Below, in pieces: positions 45,547-54,011 of a DNA stretch of 64,000 nt (positions within the stretch are counted from its first letter, which is position 1; each line of letters opens with the position of its first letter). The notes under the pieces are model-generated. The model searched no databases, had not been told where the DNA came from, and worked only from the letters and a program-made list of their open reading frames with translations. The DNA is from an uncultured Lachnospiraceae bacterium (GTDB taxonomy: Bacteria; Bacillota; Clostridia; Lachnospirales; Lachnospiraceae). A program made the translations under genes and the position numbers. The stretch is from the NCBI GenBank assembly GCA_910585895.1, contig CAJUHY010000001.1:62001-126000 (forward strand). The letters run 5' to 3'.

Positions 45547-46788
45547 TTAATTCAATTCCAGCTCTTCTCCAAGTTCGCTCAGGTCCAGTTCTCCTTCATC
45601 TCTCTCATCACTCAGGTCCAATTCCAGTTCTTCTCCGTCACTCGAGTCAAGTTCATCCGCATATTCATCCGCATAGTACTCATCATAAGAGAGTTCCTGC
45701 AATTTGGCAGATTCATAGAGAATATCAATTGCTTTCTCCCTTATCAGCTGTGTCCTGACATAAACCGCGCCATAATCATTCTCATACTCCTCAAGCGTAT
45801 CATAATCATTCTCTTTTGCCATTTCCTCTGCCAGTTTCTTATAATCGCTGTCACTGATTTCCTTGCCCTCTTTCTCCAAAATTGCCTGTGTGACAAGGTA
45901 TTCATTGGTCTGCTCCGAAGCCAAATCAGCAATTTCTTCTTCCGTCACATAACTTCCCAGAAATTCTTCATATTCCATGCCCATAAATTCAGCATAATTC
46001 TTGTAGCCGGTTTCTGTATCTTCATAGAAAAAATCATACAGCTGCTGCGGATATCCATCCAGTGTGGCATTTTCCACAGCCAGCCTTAACGCATTCTCCC
46101 GAGCCTCCATCTCAGACTCATCTTTGGCATCTGTTTCCAACTGCTCCCTGACAGACTCCTCATACTCTTTCACAGTCTTACACTCTGATATGGACTGCAC
46201 ATATTCATCGTTATATTCCGGTACAGATGACTCGCTGACAGAATTGACCTTTACCGTGAATTCTGCTTCCTTCCCAGCTACATTTTCATCATACTCTTCT
46301 GGAAAAGTCAGTTTAAATACAGCCGTCTCACCTGTTTTCTTTCCTACCAGGCTGCTCTCAAATTCTTCCAGGAACTCTCCAGAACCAAGCTCCAAATCAT
46401 AACCAGTGTCTGTGCCGCCCTCAAACTCCTCGCCATTGATTGTGCCTGTATAATCTATATTTACGACATCGCCAACCTCTGCAGCACGGTCTTTCACCTC
46501 TTTGTATTCCGTATTTCCCTCCAGTTCATCCTGAATATACTGCTGCACATCCTCATCCGCCACTTCAAGGACTGCCGGATATGTCACTTCCAACCCCTTG
46601 TAGTCGCCAAGCTTCACATAATCAGTCACCTTAAAATTCAATGCTTCCTCCGATGAGCCTGCCGCATTATCTGCAGCCGCATTTTGTTCATTATCCTGAT
46701 TCTTGTCCTGATTATTGCTCTCACATCCTGCCAGCATCACTGCCGCTGCCAATGCTGCAGCCGCTAATATGTAACTTCTTTTCTTCAT
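45547..46788 (-). CDS. Trigger-factor-like FKBP peptidyl-prolyl isomerase lipoprotein
   Basis: A 413-residue exported lipoprotein. The signal peptide ends in MLAGC with Cys22. The FKBP-type isomerase domain (VGDVVNIDYTGTINGEEFEGGTDTGYDLELGSGEFLEEFESSLVGKKTGE split over residues of about 105-165) is followed by a helical region like the trigger-factor C-terminal domain (about 195-370). The tail is very acidic (repeated EELELDL-type blocks). It lacks the ribosome-binding domain of true trigger factor, so it probably folds exported proteins outside the membrane, as PrsA does. A -10-like TATGAT with TTGTAA upstream lies about 90 bases ahead of the start. Confidence 0.9.
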   Translation of the reverse strand: MKKRSYILAAAALAAAVMLAGCESNNQDKNQDNEQNAAADNAAGSSEEALNFKVTDYVKLGDYKGLEVTYPAVLEVADEDVQQYIQDELEGNTEYKEVKDRAAEVGDVVNIDYTGTINGEEFEGGTDTGYDLELGSGEFLEEFESSLVGKKTGETAVFKLTFPEEYDENVAGKEAEFTVKVNSVSESSVPEYNDEYVQSISECKTVKEYEESVREQLETDAKDESEMEARENALRLAVENATLDGYPQQLYDFFYEDTETGYKNYAEFMGMEYEEFLGSYVTEEEIADLASEQTNEYLVTQAILEKEGKEISDSDYKKLAEEMAKENDYDTLEEYENDYGAVYVRTQLIREKAIDILYESAKLQELSYDEYYADEYADELDSSDGEELELDLSDERDEGELDLSELGEELELN

Positions 46789-47041
46789 GTATTTACCTCC
46801 TACTGCGCATTTCTGCGCGGAAATTCTGGAAAGCAGACCTGTCCGCTCTCAGATTAACTGTTTTTAATCATATCATTAATAACTATATGATTACAATTTT
46901 TTATGAGAAAAATTTGATATATTTGTGAAAAAAACGTGAAATTTAAAAATGTAACAGCGCAGTCTGACAAAAGAGAGCTTAAAATTAAATCTACAATCCT
47001 ACGCTCTTACTTTTGACTGACTGAACTGTCACATATCAATT
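46789..47041. other. Intergenic region
   Basis: About 250 bases, AT-rich, with the lipoprotein ribosome binding site (GGAGG), an adjacent small GC palindrome (TGCGCATTTCTGCGCG) and a probable minus-strand promoter near 46870-46900. No gene is seen. Confidence 0.5.
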
Positions 47042-47665
47042 TTAACTGTTAATGGAAATTCCACCCTCGCAGGTAAAAGGCGCCAACTCAAGCCTTACAA
47101 ACCAACCCTGTTCATGGTCGCAGACCGGACATTTCATCGGCGCTTCTGTTCCTTCCTGCACATGCCCGCAATTCAGGCATATCCATTTCGTCTCCACCTT
47201 GGAAACAAAAAGCTGATTCGATTCCAGAAGCTGCGCAAACACACCAAAACGGTCTCCATGAAGTTTCTCAATCTCTGCAATCATGCGAAATTTAGCAGCT
47301 GCGCCTCCAAACCCTTCTTTCTGCGCAACATCTGCAAAATGCTGATATACGTCATCGTGCTCCTGATACTCATTGTGCTGCGCCATCTTTAAAAGTTCTG
47401 AGATATTGGGGTTTATGTCCACCGGATAGGCACCGTCAGCTTCAATGTTCTCTCCTGCCAGCTCTTTCAGCTGCTCATAAAAAACCTGTGCGTGTTCCTG
47501 CTCCTGGTCTGCCGTAAACTTAAACAAATGCTCAATCACATAGAGACCTTGTTTTTTTGCCTGCCCCGCTGCAAATGTGTAACGGTTTCTTGCCTGGCTT
47601 TCTCCGGCAAACGCACGCATCAGATTTGTCTTTGTCTCACTCTCTTTAAAATCCATCGCCATCAT
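47042..47665 (-). CDS. Rubrerythrin
   Basis: A 207-residue non-haem iron protein that reduces hydrogen peroxide in anaerobes. The ferritin-like four-helix domain has the diiron ligands in FAGESQARNRY, DQEQEHAQVFYE and MIAEIEKLHGDRF. The C-terminal rubredoxin-like domain has ICLNCGHVQEGTEAPMKCPVCDH. It is transcribed alone or with the next upstream gene 86 bases away. I see no clear PerR box. Confidence 0.95.
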   Translation of the reverse strand: MMAMDFKESETKTNLMRAFAGESQARNRYTFAAGQAKKQGLYVIEHLFKFTADQEQEHAQVFYEQLKELAGENIEADGAYPVDINPNISELLKMAQHNEYQEHDDVYQHFADVAQKEGFGGAAAKFRMIAEIEKLHGDRFGVFAQLLESNQLFVSKVETKWICLNCGHVQEGTEAPMKCPVCDHEQGWFVRLELAPFTCEGGISINS

Positions 47666-47751
47666 ATTCCCTGCCTTTCCTTATAATGGGAATAGCATGT
47701 GCAGATGCATTAATTTTATACAGGAAATTATGTATCTTTTAACCAGCTATA

Positions 47752-48105
47752 TTAGCATAGTTTAATTCTGCAGTTCCCCCGCATATTTAACGGACATTCA
47801 TATACGTTATCCCCACCATTCTTTCCAATATAAGAGATAGGGCATTTCCTGCAATTTCCATTCACAAAATCTGAAGCAACCTCAAATTCAATGATTGCTT
47901 TCCGTCTGCCTCCCTCGGCCTCCTCAGCCTGCTGTATATTTTTCCAACTCAAAGCCTGGTTGCAAATGCATTTGTCCATGCCCAAAGACACTGCCCTCGA
48001 ACAGGTCGGGCAGGCATAATACGCCTCGTTCTGCCCATCACGCATTTCCACTACTTCCGCTGGAAACTGACGAATTAATTCTGCTCTCAAATCATTATTC
48101 TGCAT
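47752..48105 (-). CDS. Cysteine-rich hypothetical protein
   Basis: A 117-residue protein with ten cysteines in pairs (YYACPTCSRAV, DKCICNQ, GNCRKCPISY, YECPLN, GNCRIKLC), suggesting zinc or iron-sulphur sites. No membrane segment. I do not recognise a family. The start follows AAGGAGG with good spacing. It lies between rubrerythrin and the Mbeg1-like gene on the same strand. Confidence 0.75.
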   Translation of the reverse strand: MQNNDLRAELIRQFPAEVVEMRDGQNEAYYACPTCSRAVSLGMDKCICNQALSWKNIQQAEEAEGGRRKAIIEFEVASDFVNGNCRKCPISYIGKNGGDNVYECPLNMRGNCRIKLC

Positions 48106-48169
48106 TTTGAAACCTCCTTAAAACAAATCACTCATTTTCATCTTTGGCGAACATATCACCCAACATAAA

Positions 48170-49261
48170 TCATTCATTTTCATTGTTAATGAACATATCA
48201 TTGTTAAAAAATACTTTACTGAGACTCAACATTAGCTGCGTCTGCTTTTTAATCCCCATCTCTCGAAATGTCTTGTGCATAGACAAAAACGATTTCATTT
48301 TCGCATTGTCAAGATCGTCGATGGTCTTGGCTTCGGAGGAACTGAGAATCCCATATACATTTTCTACCAATTCTTCCCGCTCCTGCGCTGTCATTGATTT
48401 TATCCAGGAATTGATTGCCTTTTCAAATCTCTTTCCCGAAAAGCTCCTGGCGTCATAGACAAAATGTGTGCCAAGCACCATCCAGGAAAATGGATTGTGC
48501 TGCAGAAGAGAAGGACTGCTGCTGCGTATCGTGGTATAAACGTCATGTTCCATCAACACTCCTACAATGGAAGATTCTGGAACAAAAGAGCGTATCTTCC
48601 CTCGGATATTCAGATATCCCGCACGTTTTAGGAATTCCTTGCTGAATCCCGGCCCATCATGGTTATAAATACACACAATATTATCCTGCTGCTCCGACGG
48701 CAGACGCGTACCCGCATAGATTGCCAGGTTCCCGCCTTTGGAATGACCGCCAAGGCGCAGCGGCAAAGCCATATCCTCAGCCACCAAAACTGCATACTTT
48801 GCAGCTACCTTCTGTGAGGGTATCTCCTGCGTAAAACACATGTTAAAGTCCTCTTTCCAGCCGACTAATGTATTATCCGTTCCCCGAAAAGATAAAAAAG
48901 CAGTTTTGTCAGAAAGAAGAAATGTCACCGCCGCAAATTGAATCTCCTTCTCCTCATCCGTAACCGCAAAAAAGTGGGATACTTCCATATCCCGAAATCG
49001 TGGAAAAATTGCCGCTGCAGAAGCAAGTTCTATTACGGAACGCATCATCATATTGGGACCATCAAATTTAAGTTTATCTGTTGTCCTGTTGATGACAGCT
49101 ACCGCATCCCGAAACTGTACCGCATTTTTCTCCTGGGCAAATGAATAATCCAGGTATGCAAACACGGATAAAATCAACGAATCAATCTCGTTAAACGCAC
49201 TCTGTGCAAACGTCAAATCCCCACGCCATGACAAATAATCAAATACATCTGCTTTTTTCAT
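48170..49261 (-). CDS. Mbeg1-like alpha/beta hydrolase (DUF2974 family)
   Basis: A 363-residue lipase-like protein. The nucleophile elbow is GGHSKGGNLAIYAG (about residue 170), preceded by FLSFRGTDNTLVGWKEDFNM, both typical for the DUF2974/Mbeg1-like family widespread in Firmicutes. The physiological substrate is unknown. It has its own consensus promoter at 49321-49349. Confidence 0.88.
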   Translation of the reverse strand: MKKADVFDYLSWRGDLTFAQSAFNEIDSLILSVFAYLDYSFAQEKNAVQFRDAVAVINRTTDKLKFDGPNMMMRSVIELASAAAIFPRFRDMEVSHFFAVTDEEKEIQFAAVTFLLSDKTAFLSFRGTDNTLVGWKEDFNMCFTQEIPSQKVAAKYAVLVAEDMALPLRLGGHSKGGNLAIYAGTRLPSEQQDNIVCIYNHDGPGFSKEFLKRAGYLNIRGKIRSFVPESSIVGVLMEHDVYTTIRSSSPSLLQHNPFSWMVLGTHFVYDARSFSGKRFEKAINSWIKSMTAQEREELVENVYGILSSSEAKTIDDLDNAKMKSFLSMHKTFREMGIKKQTQLMLSLSKVFFNNDMFINNENE

Positions 49262-49320
49262 ATAAACCGTCTCCTTCTGAAAATATATATGTAAAAAGCG
49301 GTTGTAAAATTATCGTAATA

Positions 49321-49349
49321 ATCATATACAAAGTTCAAAAGTTTGTCAA
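49321..49349 (-). promoter_or_regulatory. Promoter of the Mbeg1-like gene
   Basis: TTGACA (49344-49349), 17 bases, TATGAT (49321-49326) on the minus strand. Confidence 0.7.
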
Positions 49350-49393
49350 TGTGCAATGGGTTAATCGTTCCATCATTATATTACCATTAAAAC

Positions 49394-50074
49394 TTAAATT
49401 TCAGGAATCCCCTTGCCTTCCACCAATCCAGTTTTCGCCAACTGGTCCGCTTCCTCATTATATTTGTCACCAGTGTGGGCCGCAATCTTACAAAAAGAAA
49501 TGTTAAGTTTGCTGCCATGTTCCTTCATAAATGAGGCATATTTCTGGGTCAGTTCATTTTTCGCTCTCCAGCCTCCGGTAGCCCACATTTCTATCCCCAT
49601 ATAATCATAGCAGATTTCGATGGCGGAATAGCCATACTTATCACACCATTTTACCGCATACATCGCCCCTAACATTTCCCCGGTTACGTTGCGCAATGCC
49701 ATGGACTGCGGATTATCCCCATTGCCAAACCGCCGTATCGTCTCGCCCTCCGGCGTAAGGATGACACAGCCAAAAGCATATTTACCAATCTTCTCGTCAA
49801 AACTTCCGTCCACATAGGCTATCACCTGCCCTGGCCCTCCCTTGATTCCAGCTAGGGAATTCTCATCTACGGCATCACCCTCTGAAACGGACCGCTGCGT
49901 CCCATGTGCAAAATTTCCCGTCCCTGTTATATATGTTTCTGCCTCCGCCTTCGTGGCAAACCCTCGGTATTCTGCCCCCGGATAGCCGTCAACCGAAGCT
50001 TTGCATTCCTCCCAGGACTGAAAAATGCCTGTACGTTTGCCCTTTTTAACTGCGTAATACTTTTTCTTAGCCAT
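49394..50074 (-). CDS. Viroplasmin-domain ribonuclease H family protein
   Basis: A 226-residue protein. The N-terminal caulimovirus VI-like (viroplasmin) domain (KKYYAVKKGKRTGIFQSWEECKASVDGYPGA, residues 3-48) binds RNA-DNA hybrids. After a linker, the RNase H fold shows catalytic acids in AYVDGSFDE, TGEMLGAMYAV, CYDYMGIEMW and the late THTGDKYNEEAD-like motif AAHTGDKYNEEADQLA. It cleaves RNA in hybrids. The ATG at 50074 follows GGAGA, so the upstream in-frame start at 50125 is not used. It has its own promoter and is separate from the signalling cluster upstream. Confidence 0.93.
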   Translation of the reverse strand: MAKKKYYAVKKGKRTGIFQSWEECKASVDGYPGAEYRGFATKAEAETYITGTGNFAHGTQRSVSEGDAVDENSLAGIKGGPGQVIAYVDGSFDEKIGKYAFGCVILTPEGETIRRFGNGDNPQSMALRNVTGEMLGAMYAVKWCDKYGYSAIEICYDYMGIEMWATGGWRAKNELTQKYASFMKEHGSKLNISFCKIAAHTGDKYNEEADQLAKTGLVEGKGIPEI

Positions 50075-50190
50075 GAGTTTTCTCCAAATTTTGATACTAT
50101 CAAGAACTTGCGTACTTATCTTCATTAGGAATACTGCGTCTCATAATATAATAAGCAGAACATCTGCAACCACACAAGTATCAACTAACC

Positions 50191-50219
50191 ATTATACGCA
50201 AATGGAACGAAAATATCAA
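50191..50219 (-). promoter_or_regulatory. Promoter of the RNase H gene
   Basis: TTGATA (50214-50219), 17 bases, TATAAT (50191-50196) on the minus strand. Confidence 0.72.
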
Positions 50220-50239
50220 CTAATTTGTTCGATTTCACC

Positions 50240-50647
50240 TCATATCCCTTTCTTGATACGCAATATATTCTGCCCATCCTTATACTCATAGGAAATCTCA
50301 TCCATGCTCTTTTTCACCATATAAATCCCGAGCCCTCCGATTTCCCGCTCCTCCGCCGAGAGCGACACATCAGGCTCTTCCTTGGCAAGCGGATCGTAGG
50401 CTACGCCATTGTCGATAAACGTCACAATGACAGAGAGAGGTTCCTGCAAGACATCCACGCGGACAGTCGCCGGACCCACCTCGGGATTGTAAGCGTAATG
50501 CGCAATATTGCCAAAGAGCTCGTCAATCGCAATGTCAATCTGCATCTGCGCTTTGATTGGACAATTTAATAATTCTAACTGTTCATTCACAAATGCCGTT
50601 ACTTTCTCTATATTTTCCACAGCTGCGTCAATCGTCAATTCTTTCAT
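50240..50647 (-). CDS. RsbW-like anti-sigma factor serine kinase (HATPase_c_2)
   Basis: A 135-residue GHKL ATPase of the RsbW/SpoIIAB type, which phosphorylates STAS-domain antagonists. The N-box is seen as IDIAIDELFGNIAHYAY, the G1 motif as FIDNGVAYDPL, and the G2 region as GGLGIYMVKKSMDEISY. The start lies inside the phosphatase gene (20-base overlap) after AAAGGA. No sigma factor gene lies nearby. A STAS protein and two MATE exporters with the same kind of domain are encoded upstream, so partners inside this cluster are likely. Confidence 0.92.
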   Translation of the reverse strand: MKELTIDAAVENIEKVTAFVNEQLELLNCPIKAQMQIDIAIDELFGNIAHYAYNPEVGPATVRVDVLQEPLSVIVTFIDNGVAYDPLAKEEPDVSLSAEEREIGGLGIYMVKKSMDEISYEYKDGQNILRIKKGI

Positions 50648-52259
50648 AGCTCATCCTTTCCCTGTATTCCAGACATAACATAGTGATATCGTCAAACTGC
50701 GGCGCATCCCCTACAAAAGTATCAATATCTTCTTTTATTTTTACCAGCAGCTCTGTGGGCGGCAGGGAAGCATTCTGTCCAAGGACTTCTCCCAGCCGGC
50801 ACATACCATAGAGCTTTCCGTCCTTATCCGTTGCCTCCGTCACGCCGTCCGTATACTGAAACAAACGGTCGCCGGGAGATAACTGCATACTGCCGCATTG
50901 GTAACGAATCCCCTCCATGCCGGCAAGCACAAAACCTGCGCGGACTTTATATGGTTCATAACTGCCGCCCTTTTTGCAGATAAATGGAATCTCATGTCCT
51001 GCATTGACAAATGTAAATTGACCGCTCACAAGGTCTAATACCCCCTCAAAGGCAGTGATGAACAGCCCTTCGCTGTTGGACTCGCATAAGAGGTCATTAA
51101 CCTCTGTAAATACCTCTCCTAAATCCCTGCCGGGCTGTGTATGATCCTTAATCAAGGTCTTGCCAATGACCATGAACAGAGCCGCAGGTACGCCTTTTCC
51201 TGAGACGTCCGCCATGACAATCGCCAGATGCCTCTCATCCACCATAAAGAAATCATAGAAGTCGCCGCCGACCTCCTTTGCCGGATTCATCGTAGCATAA
51301 ATGTCAAATTCGGGCCGTTCCGGAAACGCCGGGAAAATGCTGGGCAGCATATCCGCCTGAATCTGCGTGGCAATCGAAAGTTCTGCGCCAATACGTTCTT
51401 TCTCTGCTGTTATTATCGTCAAATTTTCTATATAATCCATAATATCCGCTTCCATTTTATTTACAGCCTTTGCCAACACTCCAATTTCATCATTGTTTTT
51501 AATGGAAGACAATTTATCTGAGGGCGTATTGGAATCTGCAAATCGTTTGGCCTCGTCTGTGACTGCAAGAATCGGCAATAAAACTCCCCGGTACAGGAAC
51601 ATGCTGTACACAAGCAAAAACAGGCATACGGCGACTAAAACACCCAACAGCACGTCTTTCACATACGTATTGCGGGCATTTTCCAACCTCCTCATGGCTT
51701 TCTCCACGCCAAGGATTGCCACAATCTTTCCCCTGGAATCATATATGGCAATGCCTGCCGTCGTATGTGCCCCCGATTCCTCTGAATAAGAATAAAGGTA
51801 CTCTGTGGCACGCTCACCTTTGGTGATAATATTGCGCACATTGTTCACGTACTTCTCATCCACGCCAATTGCCGTATAACCCAGCGGGTAACGCTCAAAA
51901 CCGCTGGCAGAATTCACCGCATCATAGATATAGGTAAGCGTACGGTAATCCGAAGTATCGACCTTTGCCACATAAATCAAGGTCGTATTCGTAGCATCCA
52001 CCAAGTCGTCCAGCCGCTTTTCAATTTGCCGATATTCCTCATCCTGCTCTCCTGTTGCCAGATATTTTTCAAATTTGTCAGGATTCAAATATTGGGACGC
52101 AGTCTCCGCAATCTCGTAAGCCGAGTCATTATATTGCCGTTCTAACACAGACGTAAATTCCCGGTAACCTATCATGCTGATGATTGCCCCCAGCAATATA
52201 CCAAAAATAACGACGCCAAGCGTCAGTTTCCCTGTAAGCCCGGTGATTCTTTTTTTCAT
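50628..52259 (-). CDS. RsbU/SpoIIE-type PP2C phosphatase with membrane sensor and HAMP
   Basis: A 543-residue membrane protein. Helix 1 (about residues 10-30), an extracellular sensor of about 165 residues, helix 2 (about 200-222), HAMP (about 222-275), a short coiled coil and a PP2C/SpoIIE phosphatase domain (about 310-535) with metal-site motifs AKEVGGDFYDFFMVDERHL, MADVSGKGVPAAL and DRLFQYTDGVTEA ... FDDITML. Such enzymes remove phosphate from STAS antagonists in response to outside signals. The ATG at 52259 has AGGAA upstream and an extended -10 promoter. It overlaps the kinase gene, so phosphatase and kinase are made together. Confidence 0.93.
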   Translation of the reverse strand: MKKRITGLTGKLTLGVVIFGILLGAIISMIGYREFTSVLERQYNDSAYEIAETASQYLNPDKFEKYLATGEQDEEYRQIEKRLDDLVDATNTTLIYVAKVDTSDYRTLTYIYDAVNSASGFERYPLGYTAIGVDEKYVNNVRNIITKGERATEYLYSYSEESGAHTTAGIAIYDSRGKIVAILGVEKAMRRLENARNTYVKDVLLGVLVAVCLFLLVYSMFLYRGVLLPILAVTDEAKRFADSNTPSDKLSSIKNNDEIGVLAKAVNKMEADIMDYIENLTIITAEKERIGAELSIATQIQADMLPSIFPAFPERPEFDIYATMNPAKEVGGDFYDFFMVDERHLAIVMADVSGKGVPAALFMVIGKTLIKDHTQPGRDLGEVFTEVNDLLCESNSEGLFITAFEGVLDLVSGQFTFVNAGHEIPFICKKGGSYEPYKVRAGFVLAGMEGIRYQCGSMQLSPGDRLFQYTDGVTEATDKDGKLYGMCRLGEVLGQNASLPPTELLVKIKEDIDTFVGDAPQFDDITMLCLEYRERMSYERIDD

Positions 52260-52290
52260 TCCTGTTCTTCCTTTCCCTGACAGCCCAGCT

Positions 52291-52296
52291 ATTATA
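52291..52296 (-). promoter_or_regulatory. Extended -10 promoter of the phosphatase-kinase pair
   Basis: Minus-strand TGATATAAT, with TTTTAA as a weak -35 18 bases upstream, in the 69-base gap after the GH3 gene. Confidence 0.55.
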
Positions 52297-52328
52297 TCAG
52301 TGTTACAATATTTATTAAAACTTTTGTT

Positions 52329-53993
52329 CTATTCCATCATTTGCGACGCAAAAAACTGTTTCTTCTCCGCCGTATCCAAAATACAGACATGCTTATTCTG
52401 CCCCATCATTTTACCACTATTTGCCAAGTGCTGCTCATAGCGGCAAAAGCTGCCTGTACGCAGATAAGAGATGCCCACCTTGCCGATTTCATGCATCTTC
52501 CGACAGCCCCGATACTCATAATTCACTTGGCACAGGCAGTCATCTAAAATGTCTTCCGCATCTGTATTATCCATGGCTGTGCATTCCAGATAAAACAGAT
52601 ACCGCGGCAATACATCCGACATATCCTCCTGCACACTATATCCTATAACCTCGCAGCGCAGTTGCATAGCGAAGTTATTGATAGCCTGCGCAAGCTGCTC
52701 CTGGTTGCTCTTTTCCCCGGCAATATTGATTACCTGATTCCTGCGGTAGCAAAACTGCACGATGGGCGCCTGCCCATACCAGCCTACGACCTCCACTACA
52801 TCCCCCATGCAGTAGCGGTACAATCCGGAATGATTCGTAAACACAAGTTCATACCGTTCCCCCACCCTGACTTCCCACATAAATAACGGCTGTTCATATT
52901 TTTTCAGTCTATCTGCCAGCGGAAGAAACTCAAAAAATCCTGCTTCCGGAAAGAGTATATAACGGTCCGGCTGATTCATTTTTTCCGCAACGCCAAAAAT
53001 TCCCTCTGAGGCTGCATAAGCGTAATGATAGATAGGAACATTCCCCGCATATCCCTGCATCTTCTCTGTATAATATGAAAATGACTTTCCCCCGATTGCC
53101 AGCACATAACGAACTCTGGGCCAAATCTTCTCCACCATGTTCTTCCGCAGCGTTTTATAAGAAAGAAGGCGCAGCTGATTTGCCCTCTGAGGATTGGGCG
53201 GCAGTTTTCGTTCCACAAATTCCCGCCACCAGGGGCTCAGGTCCACGCTTTCATCTACACCTCCATGTTCCATATCACGAAGCAGAATTTCCCAGTTTCG
53301 CCAGATATAATCCATAACTCCTGCCACCCGATTAATAAAGACTCCGTGTATGGCGCAGAGATTTTGCTCCTCTAAGGCAAAGCGCACTTTAATGTAAAGT
53401 AAATCTTCCAATGTATTGGGAAAAAGAACCTCTTTGGGCACACAGTAATCCCCAGCGTCAAACTGTCCGTCTCTGTCCAGCCATTGATACAGGCAGCCGG
53501 AACGTATACCATTCATTACGCCGTTCTTCATAGAGGTTTTGGCAAATTCCCCAATCTGAAAAATTTTGCCGAAAACCTTGTCCTCTGGAGAATTCCAATA
53601 GTATTCCCGTACCATGCCAAAAGGAATTCCATAAGCATAGCTGTATTGAATCTTTAAATCAGTCTCCGTAAGCGGCAGATACTTCGCCTCCCCGGTCGTG
53701 CCGGAACTGATACAGTAATAAACACAAGGCTCCTCTGTAAGAACCTTTTCCTCGCCTGCAATCATCCGCAGAATGTAATCTTCATAATTTCCATACACGG
53801 AAAGCGGTACTTTCCTCTGAAACTCCCCAGCAGTCTCAATCTCTCCAAAACCGTATTTTTTCCCATAAACCGTATCACTATTACGGCGCATAATCCCAGC
53901 GAGCATCCGCAGCTGCACTTCTGCTGCCAGTTCTGAGGTCTTCTTGAGTAAATCCATAGATTCTTTCCCCAGTTTCTCATAATTGGTCTTCAT
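52329..53993 (-). CDS. GH3-family acyl-acid-amido synthetase
   Basis: A 554-residue adenylating enzyme of the GH3 family, which in plants couples amino acids to jasmonate or auxin via an acyl-AMP. All three family motifs are present: CISSGTTGEAKYLPL (P-loop, about residue 97), YAYAASEGIFG (about 325) and YRYCMGDVVEVVGW (about 390). Bacterial homologues mostly lack a known product. An upstream GTG at 54005 is possible, but GGAGG precedes the ATG at 53993. It is 18 bases after the MATE-ATPase gene, within the NRPS-linked operon, so it may conjugate an amino acid to the peptide product or to a precursor. Confidence 0.9.
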   Translation of the reverse strand: MKTNYEKLGKESMDLLKKTSELAAEVQLRMLAGIMRRNSDTVYGKKYGFGEIETAGEFQRKVPLSVYGNYEDYILRMIAGEEKVLTEEPCVYYCISSGTTGEAKYLPLTETDLKIQYSYAYGIPFGMVREYYWNSPEDKVFGKIFQIGEFAKTSMKNGVMNGIRSGCLYQWLDRDGQFDAGDYCVPKEVLFPNTLEDLLYIKVRFALEEQNLCAIHGVFINRVAGVMDYIWRNWEILLRDMEHGGVDESVDLSPWWREFVERKLPPNPQRANQLRLLSYKTLRKNMVEKIWPRVRYVLAIGGKSFSYYTEKMQGYAGNVPIYHYAYAASEGIFGVAEKMNQPDRYILFPEAGFFEFLPLADRLKKYEQPLFMWEVRVGERYELVFTNHSGLYRYCMGDVVEVVGWYGQAPIVQFCYRRNQVINIAGEKSNQEQLAQAINNFAMQLRCEVIGYSVQEDMSDVLPRYLFYLECTAMDNTDAEDILDDCLCQVNYEYRGCRKMHEIGKVGISYLRTGSFCRYEQHLANSGKMMGQNKHVCILDTAEKKQFFASQMME

Positions 53994-54011
53994 GCTTACC
54001 TCCACTTGCTG

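Noticed and set aside
50240..50647. Possible classic sigma-B type stress operon
   Set aside because: Phosphatase, kinase and STAS genes are there, but no sigma factor gene is adjacent, and the kinase-like domains on MATE proteins point to another target.
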